Positions 9,271 to 18,189 of a stretch of DNA of 64,000 nt are shown piece after piece. Every line of letters begins with the position of its first letter. Positions within the stretch are counted from its first letter, which is position 1. The translations under genes and the position numbers were made by a program. Where the stretch lies: positions 62,001 through 126,000 of the forward strand of contig JAGXFR010000056.1 of assembly GCA_024637155.1 (NCBI GenBank), given 5' to 3'. Below the pieces are notes generated by a model. The model was not told the origin of the DNA. It saw only the letters and a list, made by a program, of their open reading frames with translations, and made no database searches. The DNA comes from Burkholderiaceae bacterium. GTDB taxonomy: Bacteria > Pseudomonadota > Gammaproteobacteria > Burkholderiales > Burkholderiaceae_E.

Positions 9271-10248
9271 CTAGCTCAGCCGGATCCGCGGATCGGCGAT
9301 CGTGTAGGAAATGTCCGTGAGAATCAGGCCCAGGATGTAGAGCGCGGACCCCAGAAACACCATCGATCGCACGATGGCGAAGTCCTGCGCGTTGATCGCG
9401 TCGATCGTGTAGCTGCCGAGTCCCGGAATGCCGAAGAAGGACTCCATGATCAGCGCGCCCATGAACAGCAGCGGCAGCACGGCGACGGTGCTGGTGAGAA
9501 TCGGCAGCAGCGCGTTGCGCAGCACATGACGAAACAGCACCGCGGTCTCGGCGAGACCCTTGGCACGCGCGGTGCGCACGTAGTCCTTGCCGATCTCCTC
9601 GAGAAACATCGTGCGATAGAAGAGCGCGTCCGAGCCGATCCGCGAAACCACGCCGATCAGCACGGGCAGCGCGAGGAAGACGAAAAGATCCGCTCCCCCC
9701 GCAAAGCCCGAAATGGGCACCAGCTTGAGCAGCTTGCTGAACAGGAACTGCCCCAGAATGATGTAGAAGAGCGCGGAGATCGACATCATGAACACGGCCA
9801 GCGCCACCCCCCAGAACTCGAGGTAGGTGCTGCGGAAGAAAACGAGCAGCAGCGCGTAGCAGATCACCGTGAAGAGGCCCAGCACGAAGGTCGGCAGCGC
9901 CACGGCGAGCGACGGCCCGACCCGCTGGCGCAGCTCGTAGCCGATGTCCCGCCCCGTGTCGGAAGACCCGAAGTCCAGCGTGAACAGCGGCAGCGAGCGC
10001 TGGAAGAAGATCGTCTGGGTGAGCTGCGCCGTGCCCTGCTGCGCGGCATTCCAGAACAGCGGCTGGTCGTAGCCGCGCTCGAGCTTCCATTTCTCGATCG
10101 CGTCCTGGGAGATGCGCTTGCCGCCGATGTTCATGCGTGCCATGTCGTCGGGGGTGTTCACCGCGAAGAACAGCAGGAAGGTGAAGACGTTCACCCCGAC
10201 CAGGATCAAGAAGCCGTAGCCGATGCGGCGCAGGATGTAGTGGATCAT
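9271..10248 (-). CDS. Peptide ABC importer, permease subunit (DppB/YejB type)
   Basis: A 325-residue inner-membrane permease with six likely helices. The N-terminal helix MIHYILRRIGYGFLIL is typical of DppB proteins. The EAA-type loop (YVRTARAKGLAETAVLFRHV, about residue 225) and ESFFGIPGLG near the C terminus match the BPD_transp_1 core. The ATG at 10248 overlaps the stop of the substrate-binding protein gene as ATGA. It pairs with the enlarged DppC-like protein encoded next. A longer upstream frame simply extends through the binding-protein gene and is not real. Confidence 0.93.
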   Translation of the reverse strand: MIHYILRRIGYGFLILVGVNVFTFLLFFAVNTPDDMARMNIGGKRISQDAIEKWKLERGYDQPLFWNAAQQGTAQLTQTIFFQRSLPLFTLDFGSSDTGRDIGYELRQRVGPSLAVALPTFVLGLFTVICYALLLVFFRSTYLEFWGVALAVFMMSISALFYIILGQFLFSKLLKLVPISGFAGGADLFVFLALPVLIGVVSRIGSDALFYRTMFLEEIGKDYVRTARAKGLAETAVLFRHVLRNALLPILTSTVAVLPLLFMGALIMESFFGIPGLGSYTIDAINAQDFAIVRSMVFLGSALYILGLILTDISYTIADPRIRLS

Positions 10249-12527
10249 CGCAACGCACCCGGATCGGCCAGGGTGCGCGCCGCGGTTTCGCGCTCGCGCC
10301 GGCGCCAGGCGAACCAGGCGGGCACGATCGCGGCGCCGAGCAGCGCGATGATCAGCGGCACCGGCCACCACAGCGGCTGATTCCATTCCCGGATCAGCCG
10401 GATGCGCAGGGCCGGGTCGAGGCGCAGGTAGCCGATGTGGTTCCGAATGATCTGCGTCGGCTTGCCGTTGTGAACCCACTGGTGATACGCGGCAGCCGAT
10501 GTCGGGAAGAAGCCGAAGCTCCACGGCGCGTCGTGCTGCAGGGTCTCGATCATCCGGTCGATCAGGCGCTGTTTCTCGGGCACGTCCCCGAGGAATTTCA
10601 TCTGCTCGAAGAGCCGGTCGAACTCGGGGTTCGTGTAGTTCGCGCTGTTCTCCCCGCTGCCCTTGCTCGCCGCCTTCGAGTGCGGGCCGTAGAACATGAA
10701 CAGGAAGTTCTCCGCATCCGGATAGTCGGCAAGCCAGCCCCAGAAGAAGAGCTGCACCGTGCCCGAGTTGATCTTGTCCTGGAAGCGGTTGTAGTCGGTG
10801 GCGCGCACCTCGAGCTGGATGCCGATTTTGGCGAACTGCCTGGCGTACCAGTCGAGCTTCGCCTTGCTGCCCGGCGCCACCCCCGCCTGATAGTCGAAGT
10901 TGAGCACCAGCGGCTTGCCGCTCGCCGCGTCGCGGCCGTCGGGATAGCCGGCCTGCGCGAGCAGCGCCTTCGCCTCCTCGATCGGGCGGCGCTCCGGCCT
11001 GCCGTCGGCGCCGCGGCGATAGACGACCGGATTGAATGCCGCCGGGCCGTCGGCGCGGTAGCCAAAGAGCGACGGCGGCACCGGGCCGTGCGCCGCCGCG
11101 CCCTGCCCGCGCTCGAAGATCGCGATGTATTCCTCCCAGTCGATCGCGATGGAAAGCGCCTGGCGCAGCTTGCGGTTGCGCTCCTGCTGCGCCGGGGTGT
11201 CGCCCTTGCCGACCACCGGGTCGAGCCAGTTGAAGCCGAAGTACCACATGTTCGCTTCGATCGTCGTCGGCAGTTGGATGCCCTTGTCGCGGTACTCCTT
11301 CTCGGTCTTCGCGTCGTCGCCCATCGCGACGATCAGCCCCGTGCCGAAGTCGAGCCGCTCGATCGCCGGCGAATCGTAGTAGCCCTGCAGGAACTTGGCG
11401 AGCAGCGGCACGCCCTCCTTCTCGATCTCGAAGACGACCTGGTCGATGAAGGGGATGGTCTTGCCGCAATCGTCCAGGTGGCCCGCCTCCCGGTCCCCCG
11501 GCGCGCCCTCGCAGGGGTACGGCTCGCCGCGGAAGTTCGGGTTGCGCGCGAGCACGTGGCGCCGGTTCTCGAGGTACTCGGTCACCATGTAGGGACCGGT
11601 GCCCACCGGCCAGTAGTTCAGCGTCAGGTTCTTCGCCGCCATCCCAGGCTGCGCGTAGAACTTCTCCGCCTCCCACGGAACCGGCGCGAAAAAGGTCATC
11701 GCCAGCCAGTATTTGAACTGCGGGTACTTGCCGATCACGCGGATGCGCAGCGTGTGCGCATCGATCGCCTCTGCGCCTGGAAACGGGTACTTGCGGAAAT
11801 CGAAAAACGGCAGGTCGCGTTCGCCCGGAGCCAGATCCACGCGCCCTGCCCGGTCGGCCGCCACGATTCTCGGCCCGTACTCGCGCAGGCCCACGATGTA
11901 ACTGGCCATCGTCGAATAGGCGGGCGACTTGATGCGCGGTGTGGCGAGCCGGCGAATCGCGTAGACGTAATCCTCGGCGTTCAGTTCCCGCGTGCCGGTC
12001 TGCTCGAAATCGGTGATCTTGTAGCGTCCGGCGACGTCGCCCGCCTGCAGATCGTGGTAGACGTACTTCCCGCTCGCGTCGCGCGCGAAAGCCGGGTGGG
12101 GCGCGTAGCGAATCCCGGGACGAATCCGGATGACGAACTCCGTCTCGGCGATCGCCTCACCGGGGGCGTCGTCGGGCAGTTCGCGACCGGCGCGGTCGCG
12201 GTACACGGGACGCGCGACTTCCTGCGCGGCGCGCCCGATCAGTTCGTAGGGTCGCTTCAGGTAGTGGTACCCGTAGGGCGGCTCGTAGACCTGATAGGTG
12301 AACGGCGTCTCGTCGTTGGAGTAGGAACTGACCGGATCGAGATACTTCGGCGAGCGCCCGCGAAAGGGGACGAACATCGTGTTCGTCGCTTCGCTGCCTG
12401 CCGGGTGCGGGTTGTTGAGGACGCGCGTGCAGCCGCTCAGGATGGCCCCAGAGCAGAGCACGGCCAGCGCGGCGATGGCGGCGATCGCCACGCCGCGGCC
12501 ATGCCGCCCGTTCCCGGCACTTCCCAT
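10245..12527 (-). CDS. Extracellular substrate-binding lipoprotein of the peptide ABC importer, with C-terminal membrane helix
   Basis: A 760-residue family 5 binding protein (DppA/OppA/YejA class). It has a lipoprotein signal peptide with an LSGC box, placing the lipidated cysteine at residue 33, so it should be tethered to a membrane. The solute-binding domain runs over about 650 residues and includes YWPVGTGPYMV and RKLRQALSIAID, both usual in this class. Unusually, the C terminus ends in a hydrophobic segment (PLWWPVPLIIALLGAAIVP) followed by an Arg-rich tail, which reads as a transmembrane helix with a cytoplasmic end. AGGGGGG lies three bases upstream of the ATG at 12527. It is first in the operon with the two permeases and the ATPase. 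Confidence 0.92.
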   Translation of the reverse strand: MGSAGNGRHGRGVAIAAIAALAVLCSGAILSGCTRVLNNPHPAGSEATNTMFVPFRGRSPKYLDPVSSYSNDETPFTYQVYEPPYGYHYLKRPYELIGRAAQEVARPVYRDRAGRELPDDAPGEAIAETEFVIRIRPGIRYAPHPAFARDASGKYVYHDLQAGDVAGRYKITDFEQTGTRELNAEDYVYAIRRLATPRIKSPAYSTMASYIVGLREYGPRIVAADRAGRVDLAPGERDLPFFDFRKYPFPGAEAIDAHTLRIRVIGKYPQFKYWLAMTFFAPVPWEAEKFYAQPGMAAKNLTLNYWPVGTGPYMVTEYLENRRHVLARNPNFRGEPYPCEGAPGDREAGHLDDCGKTIPFIDQVVFEIEKEGVPLLAKFLQGYYDSPAIERLDFGTGLIVAMGDDAKTEKEYRDKGIQLPTTIEANMWYFGFNWLDPVVGKGDTPAQQERNRKLRQALSIAIDWEEYIAIFERGQGAAAHGPVPPSLFGYRADGPAAFNPVVYRRGADGRPERRPIEEAKALLAQAGYPDGRDAASGKPLVLNFDYQAGVAPGSKAKLDWYARQFAKIGIQLEVRATDYNRFQDKINSGTVQLFFWGWLADYPDAENFLFMFYGPHSKAASKGSGENSANYTNPEFDRLFEQMKFLGDVPEKQRLIDRMIETLQHDAPWSFGFFPTSAAAYHQWVHNGKPTQIIRNHIGYLRLDPALRIRLIREWNQPLWWPVPLIIALLGAAIVPAWFAWRRRERETAARTLADPGALR

Positions 12528-12584
12528 GGTCCCCCCTGGATTTGCACTCCCGCGTGAACCGCGCCGCCGCACCGATATCCGCGC

Positions 12585-12619
12585 CGCACCAACGGTGCGA
12601 CGCGGCATGGTCGATTGTA
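12585..12619 (-). promoter_or_regulatory. Probable promoter -10 and leader hairpin before the ABC importer operon
   Basis: On the minus strand a TACAAT box (12614-12619) is followed by a leader holding a perfect 6-bp stem (CGCACC/GGTGCG, 12585-12599) before the binding-protein ATG. The -35 region is poor (GCGCTT at 16 bases). It is the best candidate promoter in the 163-base gap after the MFS gene, but is judged by eye only. Confidence 0.35.
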
Positions 12620-12690
12620 GCGGGCGCCAGGCGGCAAGCGCGGCGACCATCGCCGCTGCTTGGGATTGCGTTTGCGCGCGACAGCCGGAA

Positions 12691-13911
12691 TCAGCCCGCT
12701 TCGCGATCCCGGCGGGCATCCGCTGCGAAGAGGAGCAACGCGCACCCCAGCGTGGGCACCGCGAGCAGGCCGAAGGTGAGCGCATAGCCGGCGCCGCCCT
12801 CGACCATCATCGCGAACAGGGGCGGTCCGACCAGCACGCCGAAAAATGTAAAGAACAGCACGCCACCGGTGGCCTCGACGGCCTGCCCCGACGGGGCCTG
12901 GCGGGCCACTTCCGCGAGATAGACGCCGTTCCAGCCGATCGCGCTCGCACCATAGAGCGCGCAGACGAACGCGATCATCGCGTAGGGCCATGCCGCAGAC
13001 AGCAGCGCGGTGGCGATCGCCGCCGCGGCCATTGCGCAGCCGAGCCACGCGAGTACGGAGAGCGGCCGACCGCCACGATCCGCCAGCGCCCCCCACGCGA
13101 CGCGCCCGAAGATGCCCGCCACCTGCGCGACCGCGAGCATCAGGCCGGCCTGGACGAGCGACAGACCGAGATCTCCCGTCAGGTAGGTCACGAGGAAGGT
13201 CACCAGACAGAGCTGCACCGCCGAGTAGAAGAAGGAACAGCCGGCCAGGCGGCGCAGCGCCGGCACGCCAAGAACCATGCCCAGCGAACGCAGCACACCT
13301 TGGTGTCCGATCCGTCGTTGCGGTTCGATGTCATCGTCGAAGCGCCTGCGCACCGGCTGCGCGAGTGCGCTGGTCAGGACGCAGGCGGCGCCAACGACCA
13401 GGACGGCGGCGCGCCACCCGCCGAGCAGGACCAGCGAAGGCGCCACCGCACCCGCCAGGGCGCCGCCAATCGGCACGCCCGTCTGTTTGAGGGAAAAAAC
13501 CAGGGACATCAGGTGGCGCGGCGTGCTGCGCACCAGGATGTGCGAACTCGCCGGAGTGATGGGTCCATAACCCACGCCCACCAGCAGGGCGCCCCCGACG
13601 AAGGCGGGAATCGTCCCCCACGTCGTCAAGCCCAGCCCGAGCGCGCAGAAGAGCAGGCAGATCTGGCTGACCCGCACGGCACCGATTCTTCGGACCAGGT
13701 CGCCGCTCGCCACGCTGGAGGCCATGCTGGCGCCATAGACCAGCGCGATGAACAGGCCGGCGTAACCGGGCGAGATCCCCAGATCCGCCGCTGCGGCCGG
13801 TGCGATCACGGGAACGGTGAGCGCCGCCATCGAAACCAGCGCCTGAAAGCTGACCGTCGTCAGCAGCGGCACCGCCATCTGGCGCATTCCCGGCTCGCCG
13901 GCTGCGCTCAT
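12691..13911 (-). CDS. Major facilitator superfamily transporter
   Basis: A 406-residue protein with about 12 hydrophobic helices, an inner-membrane secondary carrier. The loop between helices 2 and 3 reads GDLVRRIGAVRVSQ, an imperfect form of the MFS motif A, repeated in the second half as WGALADRGGRPLSVLAW. The pattern resembles CynX/NimT-like or generic exporters, and no substrate can be assigned. The ATG at 13911 is chosen; an ATG at 13887 is possible because ribosome-binding signals are weak for both. It starts 47 bases after tRNA-Cys, so it may be read from the tRNA promoter. The downstream ABC operon has its own candidate promoter. Confidence 0.88.
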   Translation of the reverse strand: MSAAGEPGMRQMAVPLLTTVSFQALVSMAALTVPVIAPAAAADLGISPGYAGLFIALVYGASMASSVASGDLVRRIGAVRVSQICLLFCALGLGLTTWGTIPAFVGGALLVGVGYGPITPASSHILVRSTPRHLMSLVFSLKQTGVPIGGALAGAVAPSLVLLGGWRAAVLVVGAACVLTSALAQPVRRRFDDDIEPQRRIGHQGVLRSLGMVLGVPALRRLAGCSFFYSAVQLCLVTFLVTYLTGDLGLSLVQAGLMLAVAQVAGIFGRVAWGALADRGGRPLSVLAWLGCAMAAAAIATALLSAAWPYAMIAFVCALYGASAIGWNGVYLAEVARQAPSGQAVEATGGVLFFTFFGVLVGPPLFAMMVEGGAGYALTFGLLAVPTLGCALLLFAADARRDREAG

Positions 13912-13958
13912 TTTGCTGTCACCGGACACGTCGGCAATGGGTACGCACGGAGATGATT

Positions 13959-14032
13959 TGGAGGCGGAGGTCGGAATCGAACCGGCGTTGACGGCTTTGC
14001 AGGCCGCTGCATGACCACTCTGCCACCCCGCC
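13959..14032 (-). tRNA. tRNA-Cys(GCA)
   Basis: A 74-base cloverleaf with encoded CCA. The acceptor GGCGGGG pairs with CTCCGCC (one G-T pair). The anticodon arm GCGGC-CTGCAAA-GCCGT gives anticodon GCA, the D arm has AGAGTGGTCATGC and the T arm GGTTCGATTCC. It follows tRNA-Gly on the same strand after 69 bases, in the order also found in E. coli (glyW, cysT). Confidence 0.97.
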
Positions 14033-14061
14033 CTGGGGCGTCCGCCGCGCAAGTGCGCCGA

Positions 14062-14093
14062 CGAAAGAGAAAAGGGAAGCGCGAGCTTCCCTT
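14062..14093 (-). terminator. Stem-loop with T-rich tail between tRNA-Gly and tRNA-Cys
   Basis: A perfect 9-bp stem (AAGGGAAGC/GCTTCCCTT) closes a 4-base loop. On the minus strand it is followed by TTCTCTTT, an intrinsic-terminator-like tail. Because tRNA-Cys lies just downstream, it may be a partial terminator or a processing signal rather than a full stop. Confidence 0.5.
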
Positions 14094-14101
14094 CGAAAAT
14101 C

Positions 14102-14177
14102 TGGAGCGGGAAACGAGTCTCGAACTCGCGACCTCAACCTTGGCAAGGTTGCGCTCTACCAACTGAGCTATTCCCGC
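14102..14177 (-). tRNA. tRNA-Gly(GCC)
   Basis: A 76-base cloverleaf with encoded CCA. The acceptor is GCGGGAA/TTCCCGC, the D arm AGCTCAGTTGGTAGAGC, the anticodon arm CAACC-TTGCCAA-GGTTG with anticodon GCC, and the T arm GAGTTCGAGACTC. It is the first tRNA after pgsA, as in E. coli and many proteobacteria. Confidence 0.98.
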
Positions 14178-14194
14178 GCTGCGTGAAGCCGGAA

Positions 14195-14222
14195 ATTATA
14201 GCGTCTGGGCAGGCAGTGTCAA
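14195..14222 (-). promoter_or_regulatory. Consensus sigma-70 promoter of the tRNA-Gly/tRNA-Cys unit
   Basis: TTGACA (14217-14222) and TATAAT (14195-14200), both perfect, are 16 bases apart on the minus strand, with a likely start about 7 bases further on, some 11 bases before the tRNA-Gly 5' end. This is the strongest canonical promoter in the window, as expected for a stable RNA unit. Confidence 0.88.
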
Positions 14223-14249
14223 CTTTGCGGGCCCCGTCGCCGCCCCATG

Positions 14250-14807
14250 CTACGAGGCACGCAGGTAAGGCCAGGCACGCCGCATGTAGTAGAACATCGA
14301 CCAGATCGTCAGCAGGGTCGCAATCCAGATCAGCCAGGTTCCGAGCAGCGCGCAATCGATGCCGAGCAGACGTGCGTCAAAGAGCAGCATCGGGATCGCC
14401 ACGAGCTGCGCCGCGGTCTTGAACTTGCCGAGCTTGTGCACCGCCACGCTCGCCTGCTGGCCGAGTTGCGCCATCCATTCGCGCAGCGCCGAAATGGCGA
14501 TGTCACGCCCGATGATCACCAGCGCGATCAGCGGGTCGACCCGCCCCAGCTGCACCAGCATCACCAGCGCCGCGGCGACCAGCAACTTGTCGGCCACCGG
14601 ATCGAGAAAGGCGCCAAACGGGGTGCTCTCGCCGAGCCGGCGCGCCAGGTAGCCGTCAAGCCAGTCGGTGAGCGCGGCGACGACGAAGATCAGCGTCGCG
14701 ACGAGGTTCATCACCGGCATCGCCAGGGGCAGATAGTAGACCCCCAGCAGCAGCGGGATCGCGAGGATCCGTGCCACGGTGAGGAGATTGGGCAAGTTCA
14801 GGCGCAT
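14250..14807 (-). CDS. pgsA: CDP-diacylglycerol--glycerol-3-phosphate 3-phosphatidyltransferase
   Basis: A 185-residue integral membrane enzyme that makes phosphatidylglycerol phosphate, the committed step to phosphatidylglycerol and cardiolipin. The CDP-alcohol phosphotransferase signature is complete: D-G-x2-A-R-x8-G-x3-D-x3-D within residues about 48-75 (DWLDGYLARR, then FGAFLDPVADK). The usual set of hydrophobic helices surrounds it, and the N-terminal NLPNLLTVARI is typical of PgsA. It follows uvrC after 45 bases and precedes the tRNA promoter, the same order as in E. coli. Confidence 0.97.
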   Translation of the reverse strand: MRLNLPNLLTVARILAIPLLLGVYYLPLAMPVMNLVATLIFVVAALTDWLDGYLARRLGESTPFGAFLDPVADKLLVAAALVMLVQLGRVDPLIALVIIGRDIAISALREWMAQLGQQASVAVHKLGKFKTAAQLVAIPMLLFDARLLGIDCALLGTWLIWIATLLTIWSMFYYMRRAWPYLRAS

Positions 14808-14852
14808 CGCTGATCCGGTGACGCCGCTGCGCGCCGTGCGGGGCAGGCCCGT

Positions 14853-16814
14853 TCAGTGCAACCGGCGATAGATTTCCTGCGCCAGCGCCCGCGAGATGCC
14901 TTCCACTGCCGCGAGGTCGTCGACGCCTGCCGCCATGATGCCACGCATCCCGCCAAAGCGGGCAAGCAGCTTCTGGCGTCGCCGCGGCCCAACGCCCTCG
15001 ATGTCTTCCAGGCGTGAGGTGTTGCGCACCTTCGCGCGCCGTGCCCGCATTCCGGTGATGGCGAAACGATGGGCCTCGTCGCGGATCTGTGCAACGAGCA
15101 TCAGCCCCGCGGAATCCCGACCCAGTACCACGGGCTCCCTATCGTCGGCAAAGACCAGGGTTTCGAGCCCGACCCGGCGCTGCTCGCCCTTGGCAACCCC
15201 GACGATGCGGGCGGCGTCGAGCCCGAGATCCAAGAACACTTCGCGCGCCGCCGAGACCTGGCCCTTCCCGCCGTCGATCAGCACGACGTCCGGGATTCCC
15301 ATGCCCGCGACGCCCTCGAGCGGCTCGCGCGCATCGCGATAGCGGCGCGCCAGCACCTGGCGCATCGCCGCGTAGTCGTCACCCGGAGTGATCCCGGCGA
15401 TGTTGAAGCGACGGTACTGGCGCGGCTGCATCGCGTGCTGCTGGTAGACGACGCACGAGGCCTGGGTGGCCTCGCCGCTCGTGTGGCTGATGTCGAAGCA
15501 CTCGATGCGCAGCGCTGCGAGCGCCGCCTCCGGGTCCTCTTCGGCGAGCTCGAGTCGCAGCGCGTCGACGAGCGCACGGGTGCGACCACGCTGCGACCCC
15601 TCCTCGGAGAGCGCGCGCGCCAGTGCAATCTGCGCATTATTCTCGGCGAGCTCCAGCCAGCGCCGCCGCGTACCCTGCGGCGCGGCCACCCATTGCACCG
15701 CGTGGCCGGCGCGCTCCTGCAGCAGGGCGAACACGAGCGGCGCCGGGGCCGGGACGTTGGCGATCAGCAGCGGGGGCATGGCCACGCCGTCGTAGTGCTG
15801 CAGCACGAAGGCCTCGAGCAGCTCGGCGCGCAATTCCTCGGCGGCTCGCCCCGCGTCCGACCACGCTCCGGCAGGAAAGTAGGCCTTGTCGCCCAGATGG
15901 CGCCCGCCGCGCACCAGCGCGAGGTTGACGCAGGCCCGCCCGCCTTCGAGAACGAGCACCAGGATGTCCACTTCCGCGTCGCCTGCCGACTCCATCGTCT
16001 GCTGGTGCATCACCTTGGCGAGCAGGCTCAGGCGGTCGCGCAGCGCCGCCGCTTCCTCGAAGCGCAGGTCCTCGGCAGCCGCGTGCATCCGATCCTCGAT
16101 CTCCCGCAGCAGTTCGGCGTGGCCGCCGCGCAGGAAGCGCACGGCCGAGTCGACGTCGCGGGCGTAGTCATCGGGAGCAATCCGCCCCACGCACGGGGCG
16201 CTGCAGCGGCCGATCTGGTGGAGCAGGCACGGGCGCGAGCGATTCGCGAACACCGCATCGGTGCAGGTGCGCAGTTGGAAGGTCCGCTCGAGCAACTGCA
16301 CGGTTTCGCGCACGGCGCCCGCGCTCGGATAGGGGCCGAAGTAGAGGTGGCGCTTGTCGACCGCGCCGCGGTAGGAGGAAATGCGCGGGCTCGGGTGCCC
16401 GGAGATCTTCAGGAAGGGGTAGGACTTGTCGTCGCGAAAGACGATGTTGTAGCGCGGCTGCCCGGTCTTGATCAGGTTGTTCTCGAGGAGCAGCGCCTCC
16501 GCCTCGGAGCGCGTGACGCTCGCGTCGATGCGTTTCACCTGGGAGACCATCCGCGCAATGCGCGGCCCCTGGCCGCTCTGGCGAAAGTACGAGGTGACGC
16601 GCCGCCGCAGATCCCCGGCCTTGCCCACGTAGAGCAGTTCGTCCCCGGCGCCGATCATCCGGTAGACCCCGGGCCGGTGCGGCAGGCTCTTGAGAAAAGC
16701 CTCGACGTCGAAGTCGGCCTCGGCTGCCGCGGCGGGCTCCGTTGCGGGCTCCACCCCCGGTTCGGCCCCCGGCGGAGGCTCGGTCCCGGCCGCCTTGCGC
16801 CGCCTTCCCGGCAC
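14853..16814 (-). CDS. uvrC: Excinuclease ABC subunit C
   Basis: A nuclease of 653 residues that makes the 3' and 5' cuts of nucleotide excision repair with UvrA and UvrB. After an Ala/Pro/Glu-rich N-terminal leader come the GIY-YIG domain ([20 protein letters not shown]), a UVR motif ([12 protein letters not shown] region), the RNase H-like endonuclease domain ([11 protein letters not shown] and [16 protein letters not shown]) and a C-terminal (HhH)2 ([21 protein letters not shown]). No ATG precedes the GIY-YIG domain in frame. The GTG at 16814, just after the nagZ stop, is the longest sensible start, and another GTG about 20 residues later is equally possible. Confidence 0.95.
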   Translation of the reverse strand: MPGRRRKAAGTEPPPGAEPGVEPATEPAAAAEADFDVEAFLKSLPHRPGVYRMIGAGDELLYVGKAGDLRRRVTSYFRQSGQGPRIARMVSQVKRIDASVTRSEAEALLLENNLIKTGQPRYNIVFRDDKSYPFLKISGHPSPRISSYRGAVDKRHLYFGPYPSAGAVRETVQLLERTFQLRTCTDAVFANRSRPCLLHQIGRCSAPCVGRIAPDDYARDVDSAVRFLRGGHAELLREIEDRMHAAAEDLRFEEAAALRDRLSLLAKVMHQQTMESAGDAEVDILVLVLEGGRACVNLALVRGGRHLGDKAYFPAGAWSDAGRAAEELRAELLEAFVLQHYDGVAMPPLLIANVPAPAPLVFALLQERAGHAVQWVAAPQGTRRRWLELAENNAQIALARALSEEGSQRGRTRALVDALRLELAEEDPEAALAALRIECFDISHTSGEATQASCVVYQQHAMQPRQYRRFNIAGITPGDDYAAMRQVLARRYRDAREPLEGVAGMGIPDVVLIDGGKGQVSAAREVFLDLGLDAARIVGVAKGEQRRVGLETLVFADDREPVVLGRDSAGLMLVAQIRDEAHRFAITGMRARRAKVRNTSRLEDIEGVGPRRRQKLLARFGGMRGIMAAGVDDLAAVEGISRALAQEIYRRLH

Positions 16815-16828
16815 GGCGATCCGGGGCC

Positions 16829-17779
16829 TCAGCGACCCCGCAGCGCGGCGATCCGCGCGGCGAAGTCGCGAGGCGGCCGCCAGCGCAAGCTGCCGAGCAG
16901 TTCGTCGGCGACCTCCGGTCGATTGCACACGAGCACGAGGTCGCACCCGGCGCCCAGCGCCGCTTGCGTGCGGGCAAGAATGCCCCCGGTAGCCGCGGCA
17001 GCCTCCATCGACAGGTCGTCCGAGATAACCACCCCGCGAAAGCCCAGGCGCGCGCGCAGGATCTCCTGCAGCCACTTGCGCGAGAATCCGGCGGGCGCCC
17101 CGTCAACCGCCGGGTAGACGACGTGGGCCGGCATCACCGCGGCAAGGGTTTCGCCCAGCCACGCGTAGGGGGCGGCGTCGCGCCCCAGAATCGTCTCGAG
17201 ATCCCGCTCGTCGAGGGGCAGCTCGTGGTGCGAGTCCGCGTGCGCGTAGCCGTGCCCCGGGAAATGCTTGCCGCAGTTCGCCATGCCCGAGAGCAGCAGG
17301 CCATGGTTCAGACAGCGGGCGAGCATCGCCACGACGCGCGGATCGTGGTGCAGCGCGCGATCGCCGATCACGCTGGAAGCACCGTAATCGAGATCCAGCA
17401 CCGGCGTGAAGCTCAGGTCGAGGCCCACGGCGCGCAACTCGCGCCCGATCGTCTGCCCGGTTTCGGTCGCCTGCCGACAGGCGGCCAGCACGTCCCGGTC
17501 CCACATTTCGCCGAGCACGCGCATGGGCTCAATGGCCGTGAAGCCCTGGCGAAAACGCTGCACGCGCCCGCCCTCATGGTCGACGCAGATCAGCAGCGTG
17601 TCGCGCAACGCGCGGATTTCGCTGCACAGCTGCGTCACCTGGCGCTTCGAGCTGAAGTTGCGGGCGAACAGGATCACCCCACCCACCAGCGGGTGCGCAA
17701 GCCGGGTGCGATCTTCGGGCGTGAGTCGGGTTCCCGCCACGTCGAGCACGACCGGCCCGGGTCCTTGATAGCGCTTCAT
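16829..17779 (-). CDS. nagZ: Beta-N-acetylhexosaminidase, glycoside hydrolase family 3
   Basis: A 316-residue cytoplasmic enzyme that removes N-acetylglucosamine from 1,6-anhydromuropeptides in cell-wall recycling, which in many bacteria also governs AmpC induction. The TIM-barrel landmarks are [14 protein letters not shown] near residue 65, [21 protein letters not shown] near 168-188 (catalytic His/Asp loop) and [12 protein letters not shown] with the nucleophile Asp near 255. Its ATG overlaps the acpS stop as ATGA, so translation is probably coupled. Confidence 0.96.
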   Translation of the reverse strand: MKRYQGPGPVVLDVAGTRLTPEDRTRLAHPLVGGVILFARNFSSKRQVTQLCSEIRALRDTLLICVDHEGGRVQRFRQGFTAIEPMRVLGEMWDRDVLAACRQATETGQTIGRELRAVGLDLSFTPVLDLDYGASSVIGDRALHHDPRVVAMLARCLNHGLLLSGMANCGKHFPGHGYAHADSHHELPLDERDLETILGRDAAPYAWLGETLAAVMPAHVVYPAVDGAPAGFSRKWLQEILRARLGFRGVVISDDLSMEAAAATGGILARTQAALGAGCDLVLVCNRPEVADELLGSLRWRPPRDFAARIAALRGR

Positions 17780-18189
17780 TCCTGCTCCTCCACCGATTCG
17801 AGCACCGCAAACGCGATCGCGCTGTCGACCTCGTCCGAGAGCGACAGGTGACCGCGCAGGCCGCGCTCGCGCAGGTAGGGCGCAAGCGCGTTGCGCGGCA
17901 CCGCCACCGGGCGCCCGCGCGGGTCGTTGAGAACTTGCAGCGAGAGCAGGGTCATCGGCGCGCGCAGCCCGATGCCCAGCGCCTTGGAGAAAGCCTCCTT
18001 GGCTGCGAAACGCTTGGCAAGATAGCGCGCGGCATAGGCCGGGCCGTGTTCGCCACGCGCCCCGCGGCGGCTGAACTCGTGCAGTTCGTCCGGGCCGAGC
18101 ACGCGGCGCGCGAAACGCTCGCCCCAGCGCGCGAGCAGCGCCTCGACGCGCTCGACCCGCACGATGTCGGTGCCGATCCCGTGGATCAC
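17776..18189 (-). CDS. acpS: Holo-[acyl-carrier-protein] synthase
   Basis: A 137-residue enzyme that transfers 4'-phosphopantetheine from CoA to the serine of apo-ACP; its target acpP lies 10 kb upstream in this window. The magnesium-binding GTDIVRVERVE at the N terminus and AAKEAFSKALG near residue 60 are diagnostic. The start is GTG at 18189, inside a GTGA overlap with the end of pdxJ. The pdxJ-acpS order is conserved in proteobacteria. Confidence 0.96.
   Translation of the reverse strand: MIHGIGTDIVRVERVEALLARWGERFARRVLGPDELHEFSRRGARGEHGPAYAARYLAKRFAAKEAFSKALGIGLRAPMTLLSLQVLNDPRGRPVAVPRNALAPYLRERGLRGHLSLSDEVDSAIAFAVLESVEEQE

Noticed and set aside
13912-13958. Attachment-site repeat of tRNA-Leu at the left edge of tRNA-Cys
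   Set aside because: No match to the 3' end of tRNA-Leu is visible and there is no integrase in the block, so a site-specific integration is not supported.
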